From positions 26,369,129 to 26,433,128 of the forward strand of contig CM025849.1 in assembly GCA_003952965.2 (NCBI GenBank): DNA of 64,000 bases, given 5' to 3'. Both the position numbers and the translations under genes were made by a program. Below are positions 47,633 to 59,629 of this stretch, piece after piece (position 1 is the stretch's first letter; every line of letters starts with the position of its first letter). Under the pieces are notes generated by a model that saw only the letters and a list, made by a program, of their open reading frames with translations, did no database searches and had not been told where the DNA came from. The DNA comes from Morella rubra. Lineage: Eukaryota > Streptophyta > Magnoliopsida > Fagales > Myricaceae.

Positions 47633-47770
47633 CTCCCTGAGTCTGAGTTCTTCCGAGTCTGAGGGTCAGTCGGTCAGACAGCAAGGTTTAACGTTTACTA
47701 GCTCTGCAGACTAATAAGTGAGCTCCAGAGACAGAGAGAGAGAGAGAGAGGTAGAGACTCTTCGCGCGTT
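47633..47770 (-). promoter_or_regulatory. 5' leader of the intact SSL gene
   Basis: Upstream of the ATG on the minus strand the sequence has a CT-repeat tract (AG repeat at 47729-47750 on the plus strand), common in plant 5' UTRs. No clear TATA box was seen. SSL copy 1 lacks all of this beyond about 20 bases. Confidence 0.45.
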
Positions 47771-49495
47771 GGGAAAATAAATGACGTGCGAAAGAGTGTT
47801 AGGTTGCACGCTTCCCATACTGGAGGTAGATAGGGGACGTTCAGGTGAGTGACCATTTTATTGGTTTAGGAAAGAAAAAAAAAAAAAAAGTGACCATTTC
47901 ATTGAAATAATCTGGTTTATTTTTTTCTTTTTACAGGATTTTTTTTTTTATTTTTTATTTTTTGTTTTAGCGCGAGGTAATCAGTTATTTCAAGCCAAAA
48001 ACGAATGCTATATACCCACATAATTGTTGGGTAGATTTGGTATATAAATTAGTGATCAGTATTTTTGTTTTTTCAGATAAATATTTATTAACAAATTTAA
48101 GCATGAAAGTTACTTTAAGCCATAAAACTATTAAAACAATCTCGATATTATTTTTAATATTGATTATTTAAAACTTTAAAATCTAAAATTTAAAAAACAC
48201 CTTCAAAAATTTGAAAAGAGAAATTCTTAGTTCTTTCCTTTTGTAATTCTTAGTTCTTTTTTTTTTTTTGCTCTCTTCCGCACTTTTGGCTCTCTCTCTC
48301 TCTCTCTCTCTCTCATGGCCATTACCTCTACGGTACCATTGTCCACAGGTAACTGGTAAAAAAGTATCGGTAACTGGCAAAAAGGGTAGCGGTAGTGATA
48401 TTGTTTTCAACGACACCGACAGGGGCGATGCCGGTGGAGGGCCCATCGGTACTGCCATGCACAACCCTATTTAAAAAATAGATCATCAACCCATCAAAGT
48501 TGTACCATATTTATTAAAGGTTAATACCACATAGACTGTATCAGTAATTAAACTAAATTTTTTAATTAAAAAGTATTGAAGTTTATTAAAAAATAAGGAG
48601 AAAGAATATTTGATGTAGTTTTTTTTAATGAAAAAGTATTGAAGTTAGTGTGAAAAATTGTTAGAATTTATTTAAAATTTTTAAAATTTTGATGTTAGGA
48701 TGTAAAAAATTTGTGTTTTTGAAATTTTTTCTTAAAAAATTGAAAATATTCTATAACCAACCTTGGTGAATTTTGGCACTAAAATTAAAACTACAAAATA
48801 ATCTCTCTCTTATTCAAATTAGTTTTCATTGTAATATTTATTCAAATTTTTAATATCTTCACTTTTTCATAAAGTTCTAAAATTTTAAGATAGCTCGACC
48901 GATATATATGCATGAACTTATAATTACTTGTTACTATTGTCAAAAGGCGATAATCATAGAAATGATCACAAAGAAAAACATAGAAATTATCATAAGGAGA
49001 TTAAATAATCGCCCCTACAAATTAGTGAAAATTAATGATTTTATTATTGAGGGTTCCGTACCGAAAAACATCATTAATTAGGGCTTCCAATTATTGCATG
49101 CCATTAGGCGCAAAAAGATATTGTGCGATATTTAATATCGGGATTTGTGATTTGTGGCTCGCATAATGATATTTTTTAATGGGGAGAGGGACTTGAAGAT
49201 ATAGCCAAATAGCTATAGGCCACCATGACTTTTAAGATCAGTTAATGATTTCAAAATTATAATTTATCTTTAGAGTTAAGTACTCTCTTAGTGCTTAGGA
49301 AAAAAAAAGAAGAAGAAGGTACCCTCTTAGTCCTTTGCCTCCTATCTATCACTTTAATTTAACAAATGTTGGACTGCTGTTCTATGAAGAATATCTACAA
49401 ATATATATATGACTCTTCTACCTCTACCCGTGTCCCTATTAGTAACTAGGGTCGCTAAATTATGAAATCGAAGAACTCTTATCATATGTTCTTTT
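47771..49495. other. Gene-free stretch with a CT microsatellite
   Basis: A CT run at 48291-48314 and T/A-rich low-complexity at 47930-47965 and 48560-48740. The two phrases GGTAACTGGTAAAAA and GGTAACTGGCAAAAA (48349-48384) are a small direct repeat. No recognised coding frame. Confidence 0.4.
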
Positions 49496-49504
49496 TAAAA
49501 CTTA

Positions 49505-49954
49505 GAATTAATTACACTTTGTACCCACGTAATTTGGAAATCTTGGCACTTTGTACTATATTCTTTCAATTTTGACATATTTTACCACGTGATTCTGCCT
49601 TACTTCATTTGCACCTCTATCAATTTATCCGTTATTTCAAATGGAAAAATCAATCACGTGCATAATATGTAGATGCAAAGTGTCTTAAAAAAAAAGTACA
49701 AAGTATCAGACCCTTCCAAATCACGTGGGTGTAAAGTGTAATTAATCCTTTTGAATTATTGGAGACAAAATAGACAAGTGAGTCACGTGCAGAATACGTG
49801 ATTAAGATTTCCGTTCATTTTAATAGAGAAATAAGGCGGGGTGCAAATTGAAGAAACTCAAAACTACGTAAATAAAATATGTCAAATTTAAATAACGAGG
49901 TGTAAAGTGTCGAACTTCCCAAACTACGTGGTAAGTACAAACTGTAATTAATCC
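49505..49954. mobile_element. Mutator-like MITE, 450 bp, carrying four CACGTG motifs
   Basis: Ends GAATTAATTACAC (left) and GGATTAATTACAG (right, inverted) are flanked by identical 9-bp TAAAACTTA at 49496-49504 and 49955-49963, the target-duplication length of Mutator-type elements. The left half (49509-49744) is itself a palindrome: ATTACACTTTGTACCCACGT pairs with ACGTGGGTGTAAAGTGTAAT. CACGTG occurs at 49586, 49655, 49722 and 49784. There is no coding capacity. Its terminal sequence resembles the MITE at 25417-25922. Confidence 0.85.
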
Positions 49955-49963
49955 TAAAACTTA

Positions 49964-50885
49964 TCTAGTGGGCAATCCAAGTTTGTACATTAATTGTCTA
50001 GCAACTAAATTATTTATTATGGTTGTTGCAATGAAAAGCCTTGCTCAGTCGTGGGCAACATTAATGGTCGAACTTCTGCCCACCCAAATATCTTAATATG
50101 GGAGAATTATATATAGGAGCGGCATTCGGGGTAGGCAAAGCCTAGGGACCCTCCCACAACCATCAAGGCCCCAAAAAAACTTTTTCTCTTGAGATCTAAA
50201 AATTTCACATTTAAATTTGTAGTGAAAGCATGTAATAAATAGTGAGTCTTAATTAATGAATTAAATCAGGACCCAAATTCGTTGACCTTCTTGTTATTAT
50301 TATTATTATTTTTGAGAAATATTAAATCAAGTCATATTTTATAGAGCCATGAACTCCTCTCGTCCTGAATATATATAGGCCTAATGGCTAACAAAAGCAA
50401 TATAAAAATGGGTCTTAATTCATAATATAATTAAGAGATTAATTGAGTACTTTCTTATCATTTTTGGGAATTGCACGATTAACGTAATCATATATGCATG
50501 ATAAACACGATATTATATATTGTTTGTCCCAAAAATATCTAGTTTTATATATTAATATATATATTTCGAACTGGAATAGGAAGTTAGCTCTTAGTAGTTT
50601 ATTTTATTTTATTTTAACTATAATCTCTTTACAATTTTGGCATGATGACATAAGATAATTATTTTAATTACATATTCATCTGATAAAATAATTTTAGAAC
50701 CGATGAAATAGAAAAATAATTTTAAAATAATTAACTTTACTGATGCTTTTATTTTTACATTTTCAGAGACGTAGGACTAATTTTACTTTAGATGTAAATA
50801 ATCTATAGAATTTATTTATTTTATTGGCTATTTATCCTACTTGCTTTTATGTATTAGCTTAAAACAATTTTTCTTTGATTCGTAT
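49964..50885. other. Gene-free AT-rich stretch
   Basis: Includes an ATT microsatellite near 50293-50310 and TA-rich runs at 50530-50570. No coding frame or element boundary recognised. Confidence 0.35.
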
Positions 50886-50889
50886 ATTT

Positions 50890-51325
50890 TTTAGATTGGG
50901 CCGTGGGCCTTATTTTGAGAGGGAATTATGCCATTGTGGGCTGATCAAGGAGTAAATTCTTTGCCGAAGTTGGCATAAATTGGGACTTTCTCCTTTAGGT
51001 AGTGGGCTTGACCTTAGAGTTATTTCTCAAGCCCAAAAGCCCATTAGTGTGGCCTGCCACAGAGGAACTTTTTGGTTCTTGAAGGAGAGCTCATTATAGG
51101 CAATCTACAGTGGGCTTGGACACTTGGCATGACCTGCCCAAGCCAGCCCAAACCAGCCACTCCCGCCCTTTTTTCTTTAGCTATCTCGAAGGCACCACGA
51201 TTGGGTCTAAGAATTTAGCCTTAACCCCTAACCCTTAACCATGGTCTATGGGCTCTATAAATTGGTGAGGTGGGCTTTAGAGAGAGAGAGAGAAGAAGAA
51301 GATGAAGAAGACAAAGGAGGAGGGT
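50890..51325 (+). promoter_or_regulatory. Promoter-like segment with site II and telo-box-like motifs, cut by a hAT element
   Basis: Between 50898 and 51280 there are repeated GGGCTT / AAGCCC / GGGCC words (for example GCCGTGGGCCTT, GTGGGCTTGACC, CAAGCCCAAAAGCCC, AGTGGGCTTGG). A telo-box-like CCCCTAACCCTTAACC (51225-51240) and a TATA-like TATAAA (51256-51261) follow. Then comes an AG-rich leader (51279-51322). Site II plus telo-box pairs are known from promoters of plant translation and cell-cycle genes. The expected gene does not follow, because a hAT element begins at about 51326. Confidence 0.45.
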
Positions 51326-51347
51326 CAACGGCGGAGCCAGGAATTTT
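51326..51347 (+). mobile_element. Putative left terminus of the hAT element
   Basis: CAACGGCGGAGCCAGGAATT resembles the CAGTGGCGGAGCCAGGA-type ends seen on plant hAT elements that encode MYM-type zinc-finger-like transposases. The matching right end was not identified with confidence; the GC-rich text at 55480-55515 is the best position candidate. Confidence 0.45.
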
Positions 51348-51554
51348 GTATAGGGGGCAGAAACAAAAATTATTTTAAATAGTATGATTAAAAATAAATA
51401 TTAAATATTATGCAAAAAAAAAAAGTTTCAAACAAGATTTTCAATATATCAATATTGTCTAATAACTGAAGGCAAATATGCAAAAAAAAAAATCTTATCA
51501 ACTTAAACATAGATATATAAAACAAAAACAAAAAAAGTCACAACTTTCCTATTA

Positions 51555-54002
51555 CAATGCAACTGGGCGAGTTTTCATGTCTTGGAAATCATCTATCAAT
51601 ATTTCTGTACTAAAAGTTGAGGCAATTTCTTTTTCAATGTAGATGATCAAGGAATTTGTAAGAAAGTCATCTTCTATCTTGTTGCGAAGTCTCGTTTTAA
51701 CTATTTTTATAACCGAAAAAGCCTGTTCTGTAGTAGCTGTTGAAACTGGAAGAGTTAACACAAGACGAATTAATCTATCAATCAAATAATAAATCTTTGA
51801 CTTGTTCATTTCCACTAGTTTTTGGCATAACTCAGAAATCGTTGACAAATTCATCAAATTAGGACATTGAGGCAGATCAACCATAAAGAGTTGCAATTGG
51901 CTCCTTAAATGAATCCTTTCTCGCTCAGTAAAATCCTGTAGATAAAATCTTTCTGCAAGATCACAAATATTCCCAACATTGAAAGATTTATATGCATTCT
52001 TAGGATCCAAAACTGAGCTAAGAGTAAGAAGTTCCATTGCTTTCTCAGTAAACCTACTATTTAGTTCTTGTAACTGAGAATCTATTGCAACCATAAATAT
52101 ATCAACTCGATAATGATGCTCAAATGTAATAGGATCTCCTTTAGTATGAGACCTACCTCAACTTGTCATGTATGGAGCACTCATATCAGGAACTTCAATA
52201 TCATGTACTTCACAGAATTTTTTCACATCCCCTAAAAAAGTATCCCAACCATCTTCTCTCAACCTTTGAATCAATGTCTTCGTAGCTTTAACAAAATGGA
52301 TAGCATTTAAAATGTCTTGAGATTGTTGTTGCAATGCTTGACATAAAGTATCAGTTATCCCCATGAGTTCCTTCATTAAATGCAATATAAAAATAAACTC
52401 AAATGACACCATAGCAGTGTATAATGCATTAGCCTCACAACGTTGAGAAGTAATTGATCATTCATTGGCGATGTGTTGAAGAACATTCAAAGTTGCATTG
52501 AACATCCTTATCAAGCTACACACAGAATTAAAATGAGAGCTTCACCTTGTATCTCCAGCTCGTTTCAAAGTACCAATTTGATTTGCCCCTCTTCCGGTTT
52601 CAAGTTCATCAATGGAAATAAAATGTGCAATTTCAGCTGCTTGATTGGCATGTAGTTCATCATTGCGCTTACAAGAGGCACCAACAACATTAACAATGGA
52701 GCTTAGTTTCATAAAAAAATCACAAACCGGCATTACATCTCTTACTGCTGCAACCAATACTAGTTGTAGTCGATGAGCCATACAATGTACATAATATGCA
52801 TAAAGACAATTTTTAAGAAATAAAGCTTGTAACCCATTAAACTCACCACGCATATTACTAGCACCATCATATCCCTGCCTTCGAATATTTTGTATGTTGA
52901 GATTGTGACAAGCAAGAACATCACATATTTCCTTCTTCAGAGTCAAGGCAGAGGTATCTTTAACATGCACAATACTAAAAAATCGCTCTCTAATAAAACC
53001 TTCTTTATCAACAAATCTTAGAATGAGAGCCATTTGTTCTCTTTTGGATTCATCCCAAGCTTCATCTACTATGATACAAAATTTTGAATCACCAATTTCT
53101 TCACGAATTGCACTTCACACCCTACTTGCCAACACATGAAGAATCTCTTTTTGAATAGTAGGTGAAATATACTTGGCATTTCCGGGAGCATTTTGTAACA
53201 CTTGCTCAGCAACATCTTCATTAAACAATGACCCAAGTTTTATCAATTCAATAAAATTGCCACGATTTCTTGACTCAAGACCTTCATCATGACCTCTAAA
53301 AGCACATCCTTGAGATGTTAAATACCGAATGCATTCAATTGATGTCCTCAATCGTAATCGATTTTTCTTTTTTTGTTCTAAAGTCTGTACATGCATCACT
53401 TTGTCAATATGTTGTGCTTGATTCATCAAAGTGTTACAACACTTCACAACATTGTTATGAACAGAACAAGGATCTTTACCCATATGGCCTAAAAATGCAC
53501 AATTGTTGCCATCATTTACTTTCTTCCAATTTCGAAATCCTTCAATAGTAAATGCAGTAGATCCAAAATGCCCAGTTGGATTTTGATTAATAAGAAAAAA
53601 AAAATAGAGACAATATGCAGCATCAGTTATAGGAGAGTATTCCAACCAAGGAAATTGCTTATACCAAGATGAAGAAAACCGTCTACGATTTTTTCCAAAT
53701 TCTGTAAATGGATACTCAGTACCAGCTGCAGGAATATATTGATATGGACTCGCCTTAAGATAAGCTCTTCTAATTTCATCTTGCTGATTAACTAGATGTT
53801 CACATATCTGAATACGTTTTCCTGGATCACGTTCTATAGTAGCAATGTCAACTTCTTGAGATTAAATCCTTGGAATCTTAGAAGGGCGTTGCTCTTGCTC
53901 AGGAATTAGAGGTTGAGGATTACAAGATGAGGAAGACATCTTAGAACCCGAATCAACATTCTTTTTCTAAAAAAATGCATCAATTGTTTTTGGCTTGACC
54001 AT
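51555..54002 (-). pseudogene. hAT transposase (TTF zinc finger / DUF4371 / dimerisation domain), decayed
   Basis: On the minus strand the start at 54002 gives VKPKTIDAFF, the N-terminal motif of plant hAT proteins annotated as zinc finger MYM-type protein 1-like. Next come the TTF-type zinc finger region (53115-53645, with DAAYCLYFFFL and FTIEGFRNWKKVND), DUF4371 and the catalytic region (52542-53033, with ALTLKKEICDVLACHNLNI, RRQGYDGASNMRGEFNGLQ and YVHCMAHRLQL), then 52158-52412. The C-terminal hAT dimerisation domain (51552-52094) carries LVLTLPVSTATTEQAFS and NKIEDDFLTNSLIIYIEKEI. About six in-frame stops interrupt it (near 53969, 53862, 53115, 52543, 52458 and 52157), mostly TGA, with little frameshifting. 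The domain order and length are otherwise complete. Confidence 0.9.
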
Positions 54003-55780
54003 GATGTGATATAAAATTATTTACGAAACCTGAAAAATTATTTATCTATTAGTTTTAGTGAATAGGAATAGTAGTGTATAAATTTGTTCATATCAAATGT
54101 TAATGCATTCATGATTCAAGTCAATTTATTCTTACTAAGTATAAATGTATTTGGGTAAATTTATCACTACAAACCAGCAAAATAAAATGTGAATACTAAT
54201 AAAAATCATCGGTCTAAGGAATGAATTACCTGTTCGCAAAATATTTAGAAAGTGCGCTTTGCTTAACTTGATAAAACGTCTAGAATCCAATATGCCAATA
54301 TGTCAATATCCCAAGTTCACATCCTTAAACATATAACAAACCAAAATCATTATAGTAAGAATAATAATGAAATAACTATTAAGTAAGTAAGAATTTTACA
54401 CTTACAAAATAACGTTGCTCCTCAACTTTGCATCACAATTGATCTCATCTTTGTTGTTTGGATCCTCATTCCTTAACAAATAAAAGACACCCCATATTTC
54501 TAGTCAATTTTGAGGAAGTATACATATTAAAATAAATATAATGAGAGGCAAAACAAAATGCGGATTGGAATTATCTTCATTTAGCTTAAAACCCCATCAC
54601 TCATCCCATGGTAACACAACAATTACATGTTCTCCCTACAAGGCTGCAACAACAAATTAAAGAGAGGCATAACACTTGCATAATTACTTCAAATTAATCA
54701 TAGTTACAAATGAAAGTAACCCTAATACCTAACATAAATTAAATCTGCAATTGTTTCAGTTGTAGAGTGAAAACACACATGTAGACATGCAAACATCGGT
54801 TGGCCAATAATTGGAGAGCATGTCGTTTAAGGGCGGTTATGAAAGTGGGTCATTCCCATTGGCCATTTTCGGCAAAAAAAAAAAAAGAAAGAAAACTTTT
54901 TATGATCTCTGTTACAAAAAAAAAATTAAAACCAAAAAGAAAAGAAAAGATTATTTAGAATTAGAATACCAGCTCTCATTTGCATGCCCTAATTCACCGA
55001 CCCATAACTTTCCTTCAAAATCCTTCAAGCAAACAGCAGAATGGCCAACAAATGCTCTAGTGACTTTGAGTCAGTGACCCATTTCTTGCGTTGTGGTCGT
55101 GTGGTGCTGTTAACTTGTTGGGCAAGAGAAGAGGAGAGAACAATAAAGAAATTGGAAAAAAAAGTAAGGATAAAATTGAAAAATAAATTTATGTATAGAA
55201 GTTTGCTTCGTTGCTTGTACACAATCTCTCTACAGGTTGCAGTGTTGCAGCCTTTTACAACTTTTTATTTTATAAATCTTATCTTTATCAATTTTTAAAA
55301 CTTCCTTTTACAAATTCAACTGAAAGTGTGAAACTGACGGCTGGATTTATTTTTTATTTTTTTTTATACTCTCTTATTGTTTTACAAACTCTAACACTAA
55401 TAAAGAGGCATGAATTACAACTAAGGGGGCATGAATTAATATTAGGAGGTAGGATACCTATAAATAATTTTTTTTTTAGGACTGAGGGGGGGCAGCACCC
55501 CCCCCGAGGAGGGTAAGGGTGGTTATTTTGGTAAGTGGCTTGAGTTGACATGATGGGTGAAGAGACCTATGTATTGCTTGACATTTTCGAGTTTGGTGTG
55601 GTAGATTTAGAGATATTTCTATGAAACAAGAATCTGTTTTGATGTTAATGTTAAAATCTGGAATTTATATGCACATGCATGGCCGAATATATGCATGATT
55701 ATGTAATCTAAAGTATTGGACTATGAGATATATGTGTTGCATGTTCCATCGGATCATTGTATGGTCAAAATAATGATTTT
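54003..55780. other. Non-coding 5' part of the hAT element and flank
   Basis: Intron- or leader-like AT-rich sequence upstream of the hAT transposase, with A-rich runs at 54876-54895 and 54916-54950. 55480-55515 is a short G/C-rich tract of GGGGGGG and CCCCCCCC. No gene recognised; short open stretches at 54811-55516 lack family resemblance. Confidence 0.35.
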
Positions 55781-55920
55781 TGAGCTTGGATTATGCCATG
55801 GTTTAAGCTAATTGAGCTATTCTCGATTTTGATTGGGACCTAAATTTCCTTGAGCTATACTCGGTTTAGGCCATGGCCATCAATGATTTTTGAACTCGGA
55901 TTAGGCCATGGCTATTAGAG
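55775..55920. repeat. Two-copy direct repeat, period ~105 bp
   Basis: TGATTTTTGAGCTTGGATTA then TGCCATGG (from 55781) recurs as TGATTTTTGAACTCGGATTA then GGCCATGG (from about 55886). Also GAGCTATTCTCG and GAGCTATACTCG lie between. Probably remains of a longer retroelement repeat; the text style resembles gypsy LTRs, but no boundary was found. Confidence 0.55.
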
Positions 55921-55996
55921 TGATCTGTTGTGTCCAAGCTATTAGTGTTTAAAATGTTAACAAATGCATGTGATAGATTTGTCAAACAATGAAGGG

Positions 55997-56380
55997 GAAA
56001 ATACACTTTTCAAAAACTACCAGGGTAGTGACATATTGCACCCAAACTACCATCTTTAAGACATTGCACCCTCAAACTACCAATGTTAGACACTTTGCAC
56101 CTAAACTACCCACTTTGACACATTACACCCTCCAACTACTAATATTAAACACTTTGCACCCTATTTGACAATAATACCCTTAAGAAATTAATGAATTGAC
56201 AACAATATCTTCAATATATGCAAAATGGGTCAAGGGCATTATCGTCATTTTAGTCTAAAAATTTGATAAAGGGTGCAAAGTGTTAAAAATTGGTAGTTAG
56301 AGGGTGCAATGTGTCAAAATTGGTAGTTTAGGGTGCAAAGTGCAAAACTATGGTAGTTTGTAGGTGAAAAGTGTATTTTC
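55997..56380. mobile_element. MITE-like inverted repeat, 384 bp
   Basis: The ends GAAAATACACTTTTCA are inverted copies. Inside, short words such as GGGTGCAAAGTG, AAACTACCA and their complements are repeated several times in both arms (for example GTGCAAAGTGTT near 56272 and AACACTTTGCACCC near 56148). This gives a long imperfect hairpin. No identical target duplication was found. Confidence 0.7.
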
Positions 56381-57400
56381 TCGAAGCAATAGAACCGGTT
56401 TTTGTCCAAGCTTAAATTAGTTTTTGAAGTCCTTTTCAAAGGGTTCTGTTAAGACCATTACCATGCTTTAAAAAGCTAATTTAGTGTCCTAAATATTGTT
56501 GGAATCAACTTGAAATAAGGTGGCAAAAGTGCCCTAAAATGCATTTAGAGCAATTGGGTACTTTGATTTTAGAGGATCAGATTTGCTCCTCTATTTTTCT
56601 TGCTTCCTTGATTAATTTAGCACTACGTTTAGAGAGAGAAAAAAAAGGATCTTTGAGTGATGGTCTAAATCTGGAAAATTTGGGAGATACGGTGACATGA
56701 CCTTGAAAAGAAAAATGGTTTTCTTGAGGAGTAGGTTGCTGAAAATTTTGGATTGAAAATTGATGATGGCACCGTGTAAAAGCTTTGATTTTGAGGTTGA
56801 TTAGATGATTTTAAGGTTGCTGAAATATCCCAATGACAGCTTAGGGTTTGTAATAAAGGACTAGAAATTAAAGACAAGAATTGGAGGAAATCTTGCCAAC
56901 TGGCCTTGTGAATTTTTTTGGGGTAGCCCAATAGATGATTCCAGTTGGGCCCTAACTAGACTTGAGTAAAGGGAACCGCAAAAGAGAAAAGAAAGGGAAA
57001 GAAAAGAAGGAAAAAGAATTTGGGCTTCAAACTGGCTAGTGATAACCGAATTTGCCCGTGAGGCCCATAATGAATGACAACCAGCGTCGCTAAGGCCCAA
57101 TTTTCTAAAATTGCTAACAATAGGTATATAGTTCTTTTAATAATTGGTGGCATTGGCATAAAAGAAAAATATGTGAAGAAATAAATATGAGATAAAGCAG
57201 GTAGCGAGTTAGATATATTGAGCCTTGTTAATTCCTTACCTTGTTTGGCTTATAATTTCTTGTACAAGACTCTCTTATAAATATTTTTAAATTTTGGGCA
57301 TTCATGAATTACATGTGATAAATGAGGCATGTTATTGAATTGTCAAATTATATGAAATAATAATAATAAATGATGAATATTCGGTGGTGGAAAATTGTCA
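56381..57400. other. Gene-free stretch
   Basis: Minus-strand open stretches at 56665-57159 overlap one another in different frames without family resemblance. No RNA gene or element boundary recognised. Confidence 0.35.
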
Positions 57401-58440
57401 TGGGCACATATCAGAATTATATGTTTTAAGTATCAGATTAAATTATTAAAGGTTGAGCAAAGCATAACGGTACTGATCACTTGTAGGCGGGCAACCATGA
57501 CCATGATAATTCAGGGATGACTTCCAAGAGGGTCTGGAGCGGCACACTACCTCATGATTCATCTCAAAAAGAATAGAAATCACAGACAGCCTCGACACAA
57601 ATGGGAGAGGAGTGCATAACCCACTCTTAAGATTTAAGTAGAGTTGATAGAGGTTGTAAATTATGTGTTAATGAAAGGAGAAAAAGAAATTACACGCATC
57701 ATTGATTTATTTGCTTTTGTCATGTATTCCTGTCATAATGTACCTTGATTTCTTAATTGCTTATATTACATCACATGTTTTTCCCCTACCCCTATCTTAG
57801 TGAGTTCTTAAGATCACTCGTGGTTGTGTCATGTATTACCCTATCAGATGGCGATGAGGTTGCATGAGATCAAACATAGCTATTTGCATGGGAACCGTTT
57901 GCAGACAGTTGAGATTTTGGTGTGTGTGGATCACCAAGGTTGTGGCCATCGAGCACTTTCACCACTAGACCCCACTTGAGCCGCTGCCACCACCTCTTTC
58001 TTTGGTGACTTTTTGGTACCTGGATCTACTGCCCCCGAGTCAGTGGACTTGGGAACCCTGCCAGACCGTTTCCTTATTCGCTAATTATTTCCTTTTCGTT
58101 GCTTTCAGCCGTATTTTCTATAACTGGGCTGTGTTTAGATTTTGTGGATGACTTCCTTTTGAGTTAGCTTTATGGGCCGTGTGGGATCATCTTGGGATCA
58201 TCTTTTGATTCGAGCCTAGTTTCCTTTCTCTTGTATTTTGTTCTTTAAAATTTTATGTAGTAGTCCTAGTGGCTGCAGTTATTTTTTATATGATCAGTTT
58301 TAATCTACTTTACTTTGAGTTCTCACTTTCTATATTTTAATGTTTATATTCGAGTAATTCCTTATTTTGCGAGTTTTATCGCTTTCATATCCTCGCTTAT
58401 ATAGTAATCTGTTCCCATAAGATATCTTAGAGGTTAACAT
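57400..58440 (+). mobile_element. Possible gypsy-type LTR or 3' region (fragment)
   Basis: Phrases such as ACCCCTATCTTAGTGAGTTC and CTTAAGATCACTCG (about 57784-57818) resemble 3' ends and LTRs of plant gypsy elements. There is no coding domain, no TG...CA boundary and no flank duplication, so this is a weak call. Otherwise the stretch holds no recognised gene. Confidence 0.25.
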
Positions 58441-58639
58441 TGCACAAGAGAAAAATCTAGCAAATTAGATTTGAAATATATGAAGTATTTTTCTTTCTCA
58501 ATGAGGGCTCAAAGAAACAAGAAGACGACCTCCTTAGTGTTAGATGTCGACCGATGAAAGTATATAAAACATACCTTGAGTTATAAGGAAAGTAGGACCT
58601 TGAAAAGGTGATATTTTTTAAAATCATCGCATCTCTCTC

Positions 58640-58965
58640 GAGCTAGGTTTGGGCAAAGATCAGGCGAGCTGCTCTGTGTTGACTTCGTTCGAGCATGGGA
58701 ATAAGCGGTATGCCAGCGAAACGTATTTGTAGTGACGTCTTCAATGTTCACTGAAGTTATGGATCAGGTAAGAGACGAGCGAGACGTCTTTGTAAGATCT
58801 CACAGATTTTGCTCGAGCCATCTATCGAGTATCTGCGAGCAAAGCATATCTATAAGTTTTAACATATTTCACTTTAGCTATTTGTCAAGCATCAAGCGAG
58901 CAAAATAACTCTGTAAGATTTTCATAGAGTTCGCTCAAGCTGAGATGAGACAAACTTCTTGTAAC
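58640..58965. repeat. Degenerate tandem repeats with GCTCGAGC / GCGAGCAAA words
   Basis: About four imperfect units of roughly 70-90 bp. Each has a GCGAGCAAA- or GCGAAACG-like word, a CTTTGTAAGAT-like word and a TTTTGCTCGAGC-like word (for example 58792-58815 and 58913-58940). The units diverge by many substitutions. No coding frame. Confidence 0.55.
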
Positions 58966-59615
58966 TTTCCTTACAAGCGATAGCTTAACCTCTTGAATAC
59001 TTATAATGAACTTAATAGAAAAATAAATTACAACTCAATTTAGACTATATTTGATACGGGATTAAGCCAATACTCAACTATACACTCACATATATAAGCA
59101 TCGGTCTGACCAAAATCCTAATTTTTCATTATTTCATTCCAATCACTTCAAAAAACTTATGGGAAGGAAGTGTCTCAGATTCCCAAGACAAAATAAATGC
59201 CAAACTCTTACCACTATCCACAAAAATTTTGCACTTCATCCGTCTTGTTTTTCTCTCTTTTTGTTTTCTTTTTCTTTGTTGTGGGTAAATTATATTTTTA
59301 TGTTTAATCAAACAATTTATTTATTAATTTTTTTAAGAGCAGGGTTTTCCTCATCTGCTCGCGAGCAAAATAATTAAAGTGCTTTCCTTATGCTCAGTCC
59401 ATATTGTTGTTTATTATTATTATTTTTTTGGTGCATTGTTTTATAGGCAATTTGAGGTAGCAAAGTGAAGATCAACGAAACAGAGCTTTATTATTAGCCT
59501 TCGTTTAAACGAGGATGCTGTAATAACAAAAAAAAAAGAAGATTTTTGTCGTCAATCCAATATTGGATATGCCAGCCATTGCAACATCAATTTTGTTACA
59601 TATATTTGCAGAGGA
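58966..59615. other. Gene-free stretch
   Basis: AT-rich; short open stretches at 59129-59377 on both strands overlap and lack resemblance to known proteins. Confidence 0.35.
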
Positions 59616-59629
59616 TAATAGATGCATGT

